This document shows, in pieces, positions 39,012 to 46,941 of a stretch of DNA of 46,941 nucleotides. The number at the start of each line of letters is the position of its first letter. The first letter of the stretch is position 1. Source of the DNA: Anabaena sp. UHCC 0187 (GTDB taxonomy: Bacteria > Cyanobacteriota > Cyanobacteriia > Cyanobacteriales > Nostocaceae); contig NZ_VILB01000032.1 of NCBI RefSeq assembly GCF_009712035.1, forward strand, positions 1-46,941, read 5' to 3'. A program made the position numbers and the translations under genes. The notes beneath the pieces were generated by a model. The model did not search any database, was not told where the DNA came from, and saw only the letters and a list, made by a program, of their open reading frames with translations.

Positions 39012-39256
39012 AAATTTGTTTTTTGTATATTTTGAAGTTTGTCTATATTAATGATTCCCAATGCCGGGAACTTTTTTCACATCAAAATCCAATTTTCACG
39101 AAAATCTCAATAACTTATCATTAACTTTATATTTCATGATGATCATACAATAGTTAATATTGTAGCTAAATACTGGAATACCGTCATCATAGCAATATTA
39201 CTGAGGTGATAAATTTTCTTTATTAGTCAAAAGAAAGAATTAAGAGGAGTTAAATT

Positions 39257-39931
39257 CTGAAAAGCTTTGAACTTAAAGGTGTAGAAAAACTTATTGCTCC
39301 CATAGCCTCAGTTTTGGGCTTTGTGTACCTGTTTCAGTGGTATGTTTTTGGAGATATACAATCATCTCCTGAACCTGTATTTACCAGAAAACAGCCGCCT
39401 CTAGTCATGAAAGGTGGAGATCCTTACCTGCGGTCATTAATGCGAACCATTTCTGCCAGTGAAGCCAGTGGTAATCGTCCTTACTCTCTCTTATATGGTG
39501 GTGAGCAGGTTAACGATCTCACCCATCATCCTCAAAAATGCGTCACGATTATCACAGGACCGAATACAGGTAATTGTTCCACAGCCGCCGGTCGTTATCA
39601 AATTATTAATACTACTTGGTATGAAATTGCTCCTCGCTATCATCCAAAACCCATACAGAAAATGCTTTGGACTAATTATAGTTTTGAAGCCGAGTATCAA
39701 GATACTGTAGTTTACCGTTGGTTGAATGATTCACGAGTTTGGGGTGTAGATATCCCTAAGCTATTACGTCAGCAAAAATTAAATGACGTTTTACGGAAAC
39801 TCTCCCCTACTTGGACAAGCTTAGGATACGGTATAGAAACTAATTCTGTTAGTCGTTCCTTACCCAAGATTTACCAGCAAATATTACAGGAAGAATTACA
39901 GCAAAATCCTGAAGTTAAAAGTACAAAATAG
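39257..39931 (+). CDS. Membrane-anchored lambda-endolysin-like muramidase (GH104)
   Basis: The fold matches lambda endolysin: RTISASEASG with the probable catalytic Glu (residue 69 from this start), LLYGGEQVNDLTHHP and STAAGRYQI. It would be a lytic transglycosylase acting on the cell wall. One hydrophobic helix near the start (LIAPIASVLGFVYLFQWYVF) is a membrane anchor. The first standard start in frame is TTG 39314, but it has no SD and cuts through that helix. The frame is coding-like back to a TAA at 39251, and AGAGGAG (39243-39249) sits at good spacing for CTG 39257 or ATT 39254, so I place the start there. Confidence 0.8.
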   Translation: MKSFELKGVEKLIAPIASVLGFVYLFQWYVFGDIQSSPEPVFTRKQPPLVMKGGDPYLRSLMRTISASEASGNRPYSLLYGGEQVNDLTHHPQKCVTIITGPNTGNCSTAAGRYQIINTTWYEIAPRYHPKPIQKMLWTNYSFEAEYQDTVVYRWLNDSRVWGVDIPKLLRQQKLNDVLRKLSPTWTSLGYGIETNSVSRSLPKIYQQILQEELQQNPEVKSTK

Positions 39932-39940
39932 GAAATTAGA

Positions 39941-40696
39941 TCAATCTACAAGGACTTTATTTTTCACTGTTTCTGATATAGGAATCAACACTTTTCCATT
40001 AATTGGTTTGAGAACTTGCAACCCATGGATGTTTTGCAAACAATCTAAAGCTGCTTCACGAATTATGATTTCTTTTTCTTGACTCAGTAGTAATTGTAAG
40101 CAGTCTATAATATCTTTTTCCGTTGTTACATCAACTCGTTGACGGGTAATTAGTTTATGCAATTGTCGCATAGAAATCAACCGTTTTAAAGGATCTTTTT
40201 CTGTTAAGTTGTTTAACAATTGATCAAGATAATCTTCCTCTTGATTTCCCTGAAAACTGAATATTTGCCACACCAACAAAATTAAAGTTAATAGCGTTCC
40301 CATACCTTGGACAATAGCACCAGCAGCCAACCAATGACTAGGGGAATCAACCCAAATTGCCGAGGCCATATAAGTTATCACCGTTGCTATACCACCACTA
40401 GCAACAGAATAAGCTAAACGGCTGTTAGTGCTACTCATCAACTTGCGGATTTCTAACCAGCGTAATTGCCAGTTCCATTTTTGGATTGAGTAAGTCAACA
40501 CCATTATACTAATGCCAACAATCAGAGCTAATAACAGTTGCCAACTCCAAAGCAACATAGCCACAATAATTGTTAACAAACCCAGCAAAAAACCCGGTTC
40601 AGTGAAATGTTTAAAAATTCGCTGTTTTGGGATTCCTGTCTTAATCTCTGAAATTTGATTGATGAATTGTCGCCAAGAAGACGAAGCCTGTGTCAC
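39941..40696 (-). CDS. Membrane protein with C-terminal HEAT-like segment
   Basis: 251 residues. Two close hydrophobic helices lie about 33-68 and two more about 95-145. The C-terminal ~90 residues are helical and soluble (DPLKRLISMRQLHKLI.., EIIIREAALDCLQNIHGLQVL), like armadillo/HEAT repeats. No family name that I can give with confidence. The start is GTG 40696, with a weak SD. It is convergent with the muramidase, stops 9 nt apart. Confidence 0.75.
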   Translation of the reverse strand: MTQASSSWRQFINQISEIKTGIPKQRIFKHFTEPGFLLGLLTIIVAMLLWSWQLLLALIVGISIMVLTYSIQKWNWQLRWLEIRKLMSSTNSRLAYSVASGGIATVITYMASAIWVDSPSHWLAAGAIVQGMGTLLTLILLVWQIFSFQGNQEEDYLDQLLNNLTEKDPLKRLISMRQLHKLITRQRVDVTTEKDIIDCLQLLLSQEKEIIIREAALDCLQNIHGLQVLKPINGKVLIPISETVKNKVLVD

Positions 40697-40788
40697 AGTA
40701 TTTACCTACTTGATTACAAAATTATAAATGGATATTTTTTACTAATGGTGAGGATGAAATCAGGAAAATTTCACCCCTGAGCAAAATT

Positions 40789-41328
40789 CTATTTATCCTG
40801 TAAACGGATATCAATTACAGACGCATTGAAATTATAGTTAAAACCTTCTAATTCAAAAGGCATTCCAATTTTCACTTTTGTATTACCATTACCCAGAACT
40901 GGTCCATCTTTAGTTACTTTTGCGTTATCTTCTAAAGTCAAAATAAAATCTGTACTAAAGTTGTTCTTTCTGGGATCTGGCAATTCTTTCACAGAACCAT
41001 CTGGTTGACCAATAGTCAGCATCCTATCTAATTGTTGAATGGATTTAATCCCCATCTGTCCATAGGCTTGATTGCGGATAATAATATTGGTTTTACCACC
41101 TTTTGTGAATCCTTGTTTAAATAACTGTTGAGGATCACGAACATTCAGTCCACGTACCACCAAATCTACCTCAATTGGTACTGTTTTTGCACCCACTTGA
41201 GCCACAGAACCGGAAGTACCAGGGAAAATAAAAATACCTACTACCACTAGCAAAATTACTAATACAGCACCTAAATCTAGTAGGTTGATTTTACCGAACA
41301 AGCGACCTTTGGAATCTAAAATAGCCAT
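40789..41328 (-). CDS. DUF4330 family membrane protein
   Basis: 179 residues. A short cytoplasmic start (MAILDSKGRLFGKINLLDLG) and one transmembrane helix (about 20-37) are followed by an extracytoplasmic beta-rich domain (VPIEVDLVVRGLNV..IGMPFELEGFNYNFNASVIDI). This layout is typical of DUF4330, function unknown. ATG 41328. Confidence 0.85.
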   Translation of the reverse strand: MAILDSKGRLFGKINLLDLGAVLVILLVVVGIFIFPGTSGSVAQVGAKTVPIEVDLVVRGLNVRDPQQLFKQGFTKGGKTNIIIRNQAYGQMGIKSIQQLDRMLTIGQPDGSVKELPDPRKNNFSTDFILTLEDNAKVTKDGPVLGNGNTKVKIGMPFELEGFNYNFNASVIDIRLQDK

Positions 41329-41590
41329 AAACAGGTTTTGATAAGTTGCAGTTAAATTTTAAGCTAGGTAATTGATTGTACCAACGAGTTTTTAAGATCA
41401 TGGGCAATCTTGACAATTGAGTTAAATCAGACAACAAGTAGATATTAATGTTACGCGACAGTCTATCATAATAGCAGTAGTTTGGAGTGATAGCATTTAA
41501 CTATCTGTATTGAGTTGAAAATGCAACTTAGTAAGCTGAAAATCCGTCTTCTAATTTTAAGTTCTTACACCAATCTTATTTCCCTAGATT

Positions 41591-42454
41591 ATGATTAACC
41601 TAAAAGGATTTTGGCCAAATTACCGTTTATGGCAGCGACATTGTTTGTATCCATTAATTTCTGTAAGCGTTGCCTTAACTGTCTGCTTGAGTACACCCTT
41701 GTCGAGTATAGCTATAGGTTTTGGAGATCTGATCCGGATAGTCCCACAAGTGACCCAAATATTTAACCTATCCAATATATCCGATCGCCAGGAAGTTGAT
41801 CTTGGCCAGCAAATGAATCAGGAATTGCAGCAAGAAGTCAGAATTTCCCGTAATTCACAACTAAATAGCTATGTTGAACAAATAGGTAGACGTTTAGCAG
41901 CTAATAGCACTCGCCCAAATCTCTCTTACACCTTTCAAGTAGTCGAAGATCCGGCAGTAAATGCTTTTGCAACCGCTGGTGGTTTTCTTTATCTCAACAC
42001 AGGGTTACTCAAAGCCGCAGAAAATGAAGCCGAAGTCGCTAGTGTATTAGCTCATGAAATGGGTCATATTGAAGGTAAACATTTAATCAAACAAATGAGA
42101 CAACAAGCTATAACCAGTGGTGTAGCTACTGTATCAGGTTTAGATCGCAGTCAAGCCGTCGGTCTTGGTGTCCAATTAGCACTGAATCTTCCCCGCAGTC
42201 GTAAAGACGAATTAGATGCTGATAAAAGAGGCTTAAACATCCTCACCCGCAGTGGTTATGCCCAGTCAGCAATGGTTTCTTTCATGAAAAAACTACAGGG
42301 AAGCAGTTCTGTACCTACGATTTTGAGTACACATCCCGGCACAGATACTCGCATCAAAGAACTCCAACGTCAGATTAACAATCAACCAAGTAATAAAAAT
42401 AATGGCTTAGATAATCCGGCGTATCAAGCTAGAATAAGGGCATTTTTGCAGTAA
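41591..42454 (+). CDS. Exported M48 family metallopeptidase (BepA-like)
   Basis: 287 residues. A signal peptide lies about 1-42. The zinc motif HEMGH (155-159) is followed by a third-ligand Glu in DELDADKRGL (about 211-218). NAFATAGGFLYLNTGLL and STHPGTDTRI are typical. Envelope-protein quality control is inferred from BepA/LoiP relatives; no TPR domain is present. ATG 41591. Its stop codon abuts that of the next gene with no base between. Confidence 0.92.
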   Translation: MINLKGFWPNYRLWQRHCLYPLISVSVALTVCLSTPLSSIAIGFGDLIRIVPQVTQIFNLSNISDRQEVDLGQQMNQELQQEVRISRNSQLNSYVEQIGRRLAANSTRPNLSYTFQVVEDPAVNAFATAGGFLYLNTGLLKAAENEAEVASVLAHEMGHIEGKHLIKQMRQQAITSGVATVSGLDRSQAVGLGVQLALNLPRSRKDELDADKRGLNILTRSGYAQSAMVSFMKKLQGSSSVPTILSTHPGTDTRIKELQRQINNQPSNKNNGLDNPAYQARIRAFLQ

Positions 42455-43216
42455 TTAGGCTCGTTGTTTATGACGACGGCCACCTATAAATTCCTCTGGC
42501 TCAATAATTGTAATTGCCTCTTCCCAGACTAGAGTTCTCACAGTGTGACTAAACACATTAGCCTGATAAACCAACTTATTGGTAATATCTAGCCCCGTTA
42601 ACCAACCACTACGGGGATGATAAGCACCAGTATCAATATCTATCCATCCCTGCCCCTGTGCCAAATTACCAGGAGCAACTCCAGGTAAGGTAAAAGTTAT
42701 AGTATGACCAACTATAATCAACTTATCAGAAAAATATGGTTGATTTATACTGTGAAACTCCTCTCTAATCCAGCATAAGTCTTCTGATGTCTGTTCTTCA
42801 ATAGTTTTGCGGGGATTAACACCTGCATGAGTTAACCAAAAATCTCCCAAATCTAGATATGTGGGTAAACTCTCAAACCAATCTAGATGTTCTTGAGGAA
42901 TTGTCCCAGGTTGATAACTAGCAACCGTTGCCTGTCCTCCGCTGTATAACCACGCTTGCATATTTGCTGACGCAGTATCTTTGCCAGTCAGGATGTTTAA
43001 CAACATCTGCTCATGATTACCTAGTAAACAAGGGTAATCATTTTGTTTAACAAACTCTACTACCTGGGCGCTTTGGGGACCACGATCAATTAAATCTCCC
43101 AAAAAATAGACTTGATCCTCTGATGCAGGGGATATTGCCTCCAACAGCAACATCAAACCTTCATAGTGGCCATGCACATCGCCAATAACAACCCTACGCT
43201 GACTAATTTCGCTCAT
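42455..43216 (-). CDS. PPP-family Ser/Thr protein phosphatase (metallophosphoesterase)
   Basis: 253 residues. The three metal motifs are present: GDVHGHYEG (about 12-20), GDLIDRG, and GNHEQM; a further His lies in THAGVNP and VGHT. This is the compact bacterial PPP type (PrpE/ApaH-like), so the substrate could be phosphoprotein or Ap4A. ATG 43216. The 341-bp region upstream has a notable palindrome. Confidence 0.9.
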   Translation of the reverse strand: MSEISQRRVVIGDVHGHYEGLMLLLEAISPASEDQVYFLGDLIDRGPQSAQVVEFVKQNDYPCLLGNHEQMLLNILTGKDTASANMQAWLYSGGQATVASYQPGTIPQEHLDWFESLPTYLDLGDFWLTHAGVNPRKTIEEQTSEDLCWIREEFHSINQPYFSDKLIIVGHTITFTLPGVAPGNLAQGQGWIDIDTGAYHPRSGWLTGLDITNKLVYQANVFSHTVRTLVWEEAITIIEPEEFIGGRRHKQRA

Positions 43217-43282
43217 TTGCTTTTAGCTTGAATGAATTAGCTGAATATTTTAACTACACTTTTTGTTTGTCTACTTTTTATT

Positions 43283-43305
43283 AAAAAAGGTCAAGTTTTC
43301 TTGAC
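43283..43305 (-). terminator. Small terminator-like hairpin
   Basis: GTCAAG-AAAA-CTTGAC, then CTTTTTT on the minus strand. It lies about 250 nt after the Tab2-like gene and 67 nt before the phosphatase gene. Confidence 0.45.
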
Positions 43306-43428
43306 TAAGCTATAATTTTTTTAAAACCGGGTAGACATTTGGTTAATTTGTCAAGTTCCAATATGAATAATCAACTGGACAGAACCCTAAAACACAAATA
43401 AAATTATTTGATTTGGGGTGTATGGACT

Positions 43429-43448
43429 TTAGTGTATAGATACACTAA
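43429..43448. promoter_or_regulatory. Perfect 20-bp palindrome, operator-like
   Basis: TTAGTGTATAGATACACTAA: 9-bp perfect arms around AG. The size and symmetry suit a dimeric repressor site. It is 213 nt upstream of the phosphatase start; no regulator gene is adjacent. Confidence 0.4.
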
Positions 43449-43557
43449 CAAACAATACTAGTTCCTATTTAGTTTGATTATTTATTAGTCTATGCCTAAG
43501 TCTACCATTATACATTAATTTTCATACTTAAATTCAAATTGCGCTTAAAGTCAGCTT

Positions 43558-44355
43558 TTAATCTTCATCTCGCAATAACCACAAACCACTATAAGTCATT
43601 CCCGAATCATCTGGTTGCACCAACAAAAAATGCAATCCCTGACTTAGCTGTTTTCGCTCTTGATATAACTTCCCAGCCGCAGTAACTTCCTCATCTGTAA
43701 AAGTCGCCAAAACCCACCTATCTACCAAACCAGCTTCTAAAATCAAACCATCAGGCGCACCACCGATATAGTTTAATGATACAGGATTACTTTCCTTTAA
43801 CCATTGCGCTAAACGCATAGATTGCCTCCCACCGTAAATTACTACACCAGGGATAGGTACTGTTGAAGCTAAACCTAGATTAATTGGTTTGAGAAAATCT
43901 GGTATTTGCAAAAAAGGAATTGGTCGTTCTATAAACTCATCCACAATATCACCAGATGGAATCGTTGCAAATCGCCATTCCTCCCCCCAGAGATTTTCCG
44001 GTAATGGTAATGGAGGTAATTTATCCACAGTTACAGGATATTGTTTAGCTGCTAACCACTGTTTTAGTGCCACAGTTCTCCGAGTAGCTTCTACCTTAAT
44101 ACCTAGATTATTACCCGCAGTTGTGATTAAACTTAAAGACTGAGGACGAAATACTTGAATTACATCTGGTAACTTTTCCTTGCCAGCTAATTGTAATTGT
44201 TGGGCAACCCAAGTAGAAGTAGCCTGGGATTGGGGACAACTTGCTGTAAATTCAAAACTGCGAGTTGCATCACAAACTAATAACTCCCATAATATTTGCC
44301 CTTCCACATTTTGCAGCGGACTACGATAAAAATCAGCTTGCCAAATCAGACTCAT
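43558..44355 (-). CDS. Tab2/Atab2 family RNA-binding protein
   Basis: 265 residues. Recognised by WQADFYRSPLQNVEGQILWELLVCD at the start and the WLLRDED end. Plant and algal homologues bind psaB mRNA and are needed for photosystem I synthesis, so a role in photosystem translation is plausible here. ATG 44355. It lies 47 nt after the CCA transferase on the same strand. Confidence 0.9.
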   Translation of the reverse strand: MSLIWQADFYRSPLQNVEGQILWELLVCDATRSFEFTASCPQSQATSTWVAQQLQLAGKEKLPDVIQVFRPQSLSLITTAGNNLGIKVEATRRTVALKQWLAAKQYPVTVDKLPPLPLPENLWGEEWRFATIPSGDIVDEFIERPIPFLQIPDFLKPINLGLASTVPIPGVVIYGGRQSMRLAQWLKESNPVSLNYIGGAPDGLILEAGLVDRWVLATFTDEEVTAAGKLYQERKQLSQGLHFLLVQPDDSGMTYSGLWLLRDED

Positions 44356-44402
44356 TCCCTACTCCATAAAACTTAAATAACTCAAAAGCGAATTTAGCAA
44401 GT

Positions 44403-45680
44403 TTACTTTTTAACTAAATTCCTGGCAAATTCTATCGCTGCTTCTACTGTAGAAATTTTCCCCTCAGCTTGAGCAACACCAACCTCCATTAATAATTCGC
44501 CTACCAGTGATGAAGCGGGAATGTTTAATGCCATCATCATGTCTTTACCATTGAGTAAAGGAATAGGATGGGCAACTGCATCGTTTTTGTCAAGATAACG
44601 CTTGATTAAAGGTTCGTATGTAACTAACATACTTTCTTCAAACATTCCCTTAGCTACAATATCATTTGCTAAAGCTAATACCAACACAGCCGGAAATAAA
44701 ATTCCCATTTCCCGAAACAGAAAATACTGTGTTCGCAAAGGCATATTTACCGCTTTTATTTCCGAAAATAGTCTTAATCCCGTTGTCACAGCCCGAATTT
44801 CTGCCCGACTATAGGTAAGTTCCTGTAATTCGATTTCGGCAATTTCTGGCTTTGAGTCAACCAGACAAGCAAGTTTAGCAGTAGCTAACCAAGAAGTTTT
44901 CACAGTCTCCCGCACATAATTTGCTAATTTTTCTGCTAACTCCTGCCAACTTTGGCTAATTAAAGCAGCAGCTTGATCAATAGCAGTTAACTTAATGAAA
45001 CTTTCCTCAGTCGCGTTTTTAAAGAAACTAGTCAAAACACCATCTTTCCAAGCAGTATTTAGCCAAAATGTTCCTTGAGAATTTGCTAATAAATAACCAA
45101 TTTCTACCCGTACTCGTTCCGCTGCCACCTGATTGATACTTTTTGCTAAACTGCGAATTGTCTCTTGAGTAACTGGTTCAATAGTAAAACCAAGTTGGGC
45201 AGCTTGACGATAAGCCCGCATTAACCGCAAAGGATCATTTTGCAGATTTACAGGTGATATCATCCGTAATAGGCCAGAGTCTATATCTTTATATCCTTCG
45301 AGAGGATCAATGATTTCTTGAGTATGGGGATTATAAGCGATCGCATTAATAGTAAAATCCCTTCTATGCAAATCCGTAATTAAACTTTCTCCCTCCTGTT
45401 GGGCAAAATCAGCCGTAGCATGAGCAAACACCACACGGGCAATTTTTCTTTCAGCATCAAGTAACACAAAACCAGCTTGATAACGTTGAGCAATTTTTCG
45501 GGCTACCTTCACCGCATCCGCTGGGATAATAAAATCTAAATCCACATATTCCCGAACCCTACCCAAAATCGCATCACGCACCGCACCACCCACCATATAA
45601 ACAGGTTGTGGCAAATATTCCAGACTAAAAGGCCAATTTTTGGCAGCTAGACGAGAAACAACTAATTCATCCATTGTCAT
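44403..45680 (-). CDS. tRNA CCA-/A-adding nucleotidyltransferase (poly(A) polymerase family)
   Basis: Class II nucleotidyltransferase maturing the tRNA 3' end. The head motif is MVGGAVRDAILGR with the DxD in YVDLDF, followed by RRDFTINAIAYNP and DPLRLMRAYRQAAQLGF. About 425 residues. Some cyanobacteria split CCA addition between two enzymes, and sequence alone does not tell whether this one adds CC, A or all three. ATG 45680 is preferred over TTG 45689. The tRNA-Ser in this window does not encode CCA and would need it. Confidence 0.9.
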   Translation of the reverse strand: MTMDELVVSRLAAKNWPFSLEYLPQPVYMVGGAVRDAILGRVREYVDLDFIIPADAVKVARKIAQRYQAGFVLLDAERKIARVVFAHATADFAQQEGESLITDLHRRDFTINAIAYNPHTQEIIDPLEGYKDIDSGLLRMISPVNLQNDPLRLMRAYRQAAQLGFTIEPVTQETIRSLAKSINQVAAERVRVEIGYLLANSQGTFWLNTAWKDGVLTSFFKNATEESFIKLTAIDQAAALISQSWQELAEKLANYVRETVKTSWLATAKLACLVDSKPEIAEIELQELTYSRAEIRAVTTGLRLFSEIKAVNMPLRTQYFLFREMGILFPAVLVLALANDIVAKGMFEESMLVTYEPLIKRYLDKNDAVAHPIPLLNGKDMMMALNIPASSLVGELLMEVGVAQAEGKISTVEAAIEFARNLVKK

Positions 45681-45760
45681 AAAAATCAACCTAGTAACTA
45701 ATGCTGATTATTTTGGCTTAAGCTACATTAACTATAAAGCTTCTTAGAGTTGGTTCTATT

Positions 45761-46009
45761 ATGTGTATTTGCGTGAATTGCCACTACGTAGACCGCTGTG
45801 TTACCTACAACGCCGTAGAAACCCAGCACCAACAGCCACACCTGACAGAAACACCAGATTTTGACCCCAATGAACCCTCCATCAACGTCAATATTCGCAC
45901 ACAAGGCGAAATAATTGAAATGGAATGGGACGTTGTCGGTTGTCTCAGCTTCAAACAAGAAACAGGTAAATGGTCTAAATTACGTCCAGGTGAATTAGTC
46001 CCCACATAA
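45761..46009 (+). CDS. ycf34: Ycf34 family protein
   Basis: 82 residues. The start MCICVNCHYVDRCVTY, with four Cys, is diagnostic of Ycf34, reported to bind an iron-sulphur cluster and to affect photosynthetic electron transport. The rest includes MEWDVVGCLSF. ATG 45761, divergent from the CCA transferase. Confidence 0.93.
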   Translation: MCICVNCHYVDRCVTYNAVETQHQQPHLTETPDFDPNEPSINVNIRTQGEIIEMEWDVVGCLSFKQETGKWSKLRPGELVPT

Positions 46010-46139
46010 TGAGAATAGCTTCTGAAATGTTGCTGAATATTCACACTCGAAATCAGCAACACCAATTCTTATTCATGTTTTTCCCTCCAATCCTTAATTC
46101 TGCTGTATTATTTATCAGAAAAATATATTTGCATTTACT

Positions 46140-46814
46140 TTGACAAACATAATTAAACATCTCTCACCAGATAAATACGCTTTAGCATTGCATACCACCA
46201 CACCAGAACTCGGTTTAGCAATTAGCAACTTTACCGATTATCCCCAATCTCAAGTTTGGAACTTAGGGCGTGACTTATCCAGTCATATCCATCAATACTT
46301 AATTGAACTGATTAAACCACGAACCTGGGCAGACCTGGAATTTATCGCCGTTGCCAAAGGACCTGGTGGTTTTACAGGAACTCGCATTGGTGTTGTCACC
46401 GCTCGGACACTAGCACAACAGTTAAAAATTCCCGCATTTACAGTTTCCACCCTAGCCGCAGTAGCATGGCAAGCTTATAAAGCCCAAAAAAATTGCCAAC
46501 ATCCTATAATTGCCGTAGAAATGCCAGCACAGCGGGGACAAGTTTTTGGTGCTATTTATCAACCCAACTCTGATAATTCTGGCATCACTGCTCTATTACC
46601 AGATAAAGTATTCACCCCAGCCGCATGGCAAGAAACCCTAGCCGTTCAATCTTCTTTGGGACATACCAATTATCAGTTAATTTCAGCCACATCCCAGTTA
46701 GCAGCCACCGTTAACAGTATTTTGGAATTAGCTTATTTAGATTGGCAGCAAGGAAAAAATCCCCATTGGTCTGAGGCTCTTCCTTATTATGGACAACATC
46801 CTGTAGATATTTGA
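46140..46814 (+). CDS. tsaB: tRNA threonylcarbamoyladenosine biosynthesis protein TsaB
   Basis: Partner of TsaD and TsaE in t6A37 formation on ANN-decoding tRNAs. The ASKHA-fold start ALALHTTTPELGLAIS and FIAVAKGPGGFTGTRIGVVTAR are typical. 224 residues. The only start that keeps the conserved N-terminus is TTG 46140, which has no clear SD. It follows ycf34 by 130 nt. Confidence 0.92.
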   Translation: MTNIIKHLSPDKYALALHTTTPELGLAISNFTDYPQSQVWNLGRDLSSHIHQYLIELIKPRTWADLEFIAVAKGPGGFTGTRIGVVTARTLAQQLKIPAFTVSTLAAVAWQAYKAQKNCQHPIIAVEMPAQRGQVFGAIYQPNSDNSGITALLPDKVFTPAAWQETLAVQSSLGHTNYQLISATSQLAATVNSILELAYLDWQQGKNPHWSEALPYYGQHPVDI

Positions 46815-46910
46815 TGATTATCGAAATCCTTCCAATCCTTGCTAGATAAAGCTCATAGCTAAAAATAACCACTAAATTTTCCCTCCCAAAAAAAATATTT
46901 TCCCAAACCC

Positions 46911-46939
46911 TTGACAGGAAAAGGAGAGGTTGCTATATT
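46911..46939 (+). promoter_or_regulatory. Near-consensus sigma-70-type promoter at the window edge
   Basis: TTGACA (46911-46916), 17-nt spacer, TATATT (46934-46939). It reads rightward, out of the window. The layout resembles the tRNA-Ser promoter at 21050, so a stable RNA gene may lie just beyond. Confidence 0.65.
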
Positions 46940-46941
46940 AG

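Larger units (their letters stand above)
43217..43557. other. Intergenic region between Tab2-like and phosphatase genes
   Basis: 341 bp, AT-rich, no gene seen. It contains the 20-bp palindrome at 43429-43448 and a GTCAAG/CTTGAC hairpin (43290-43305). On the minus strand the hairpin is followed by CTTTTTT, so it looks like a terminator. A short minus-strand RNA between the two is possible. Confidence 0.5.

Overview
The window comes from a filamentous, probably heterocyst-forming cyanobacterium (Nostocales; Anabaena/Nostoc/Dolichospermum-like). The evidence is an AT-rich genome, more than 20 HIP1 octamers (GCGATCGC), photosynthesis and carotenoid genes (petL, ycf34, tab2-like, crtP-crtB, a carotenoid oxygenase), many cyanobacteria-only DUF families, and heptamer tandem repeats (STRR) typical of heterocystous strains. 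It reads as ordinary chromosome. I see no complete transposon, prophage, CRISPR array or biosynthetic cluster.

Layout. 1-9.2 kb: rimM (with a repeat-derived N-terminus), avtA, glutathione-dependent formaldehyde dehydrogenase, hemW, a PIN/TRAM membrane protein, a DUF2064 transferase with rsmE, a small secreted protein and aroB. 9.3-16.6 kb: the 31-codon petL, bioB, a GNAT acetyltransferase, a DUF6671 zinc-ribbon protein, SelO, a two-gene module (helical protein plus HNH nuclease cut short by a stop codon), a small secreted protein and nagZ. 16.7-23.5 kb: rlpA, the overlapping carotenoid pair crtP-crtB, a long heptamer array, tRNA-Ser(GCU), an operon of a zinc-ribbon protein and a protein with a duplicated domain, and hspA with a likely RNA thermometer in its leader. 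23.7-31.7 kb: an orphan type II thioesterase, a carotenoid cleavage oxygenase, wecB, two cell-wall proteins (SH3/PG-binding; M23 peptidase), trmFO, and small membrane proteins including a cold-shock/DUF1294 fusion. 31.8-39.9 kb: an active/inactive M16 peptidase pair, a PG-binding protein, a DUF360 membrane protein, a CbiG-C protein, a large ankyrin-repeat protein, DUF4079, DUF1997, and a membrane-anchored lambda-endolysin-like muramidase that seems to start at a non-standard codon. 39.9-46.9 kb: a HEAT-like membrane protein, DUF4330, an M48 peptidase, a PPP phosphatase, Tab2-like, a CCA/poly(A) nucleotidyltransferase, Ycf34, tsaB and, at the edge, a near-consensus promoter reading out of the window.

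Themes. (1) Cell-wall remodelling genes are frequent but scattered: nagZ, rlpA, M23, the PG-binding proteins and the GH104-like enzyme. (2) tRNA/rRNA maturation is well represented: rimM, rsmE, trmFO, CCA transferase, tsaB and tRNA-Ser. (3) Intergenic space is heavily colonised by short repeat families. Some serve as probable terminators, and some have invaded coding sequence, most clearly at the start of rimM. No clearly new multi-gene system is evident. The best candidates for further work are the helical-protein/HNH module, the duplicated-domain plus zinc-ribbon operon, the hspA leader and the rimM extension.
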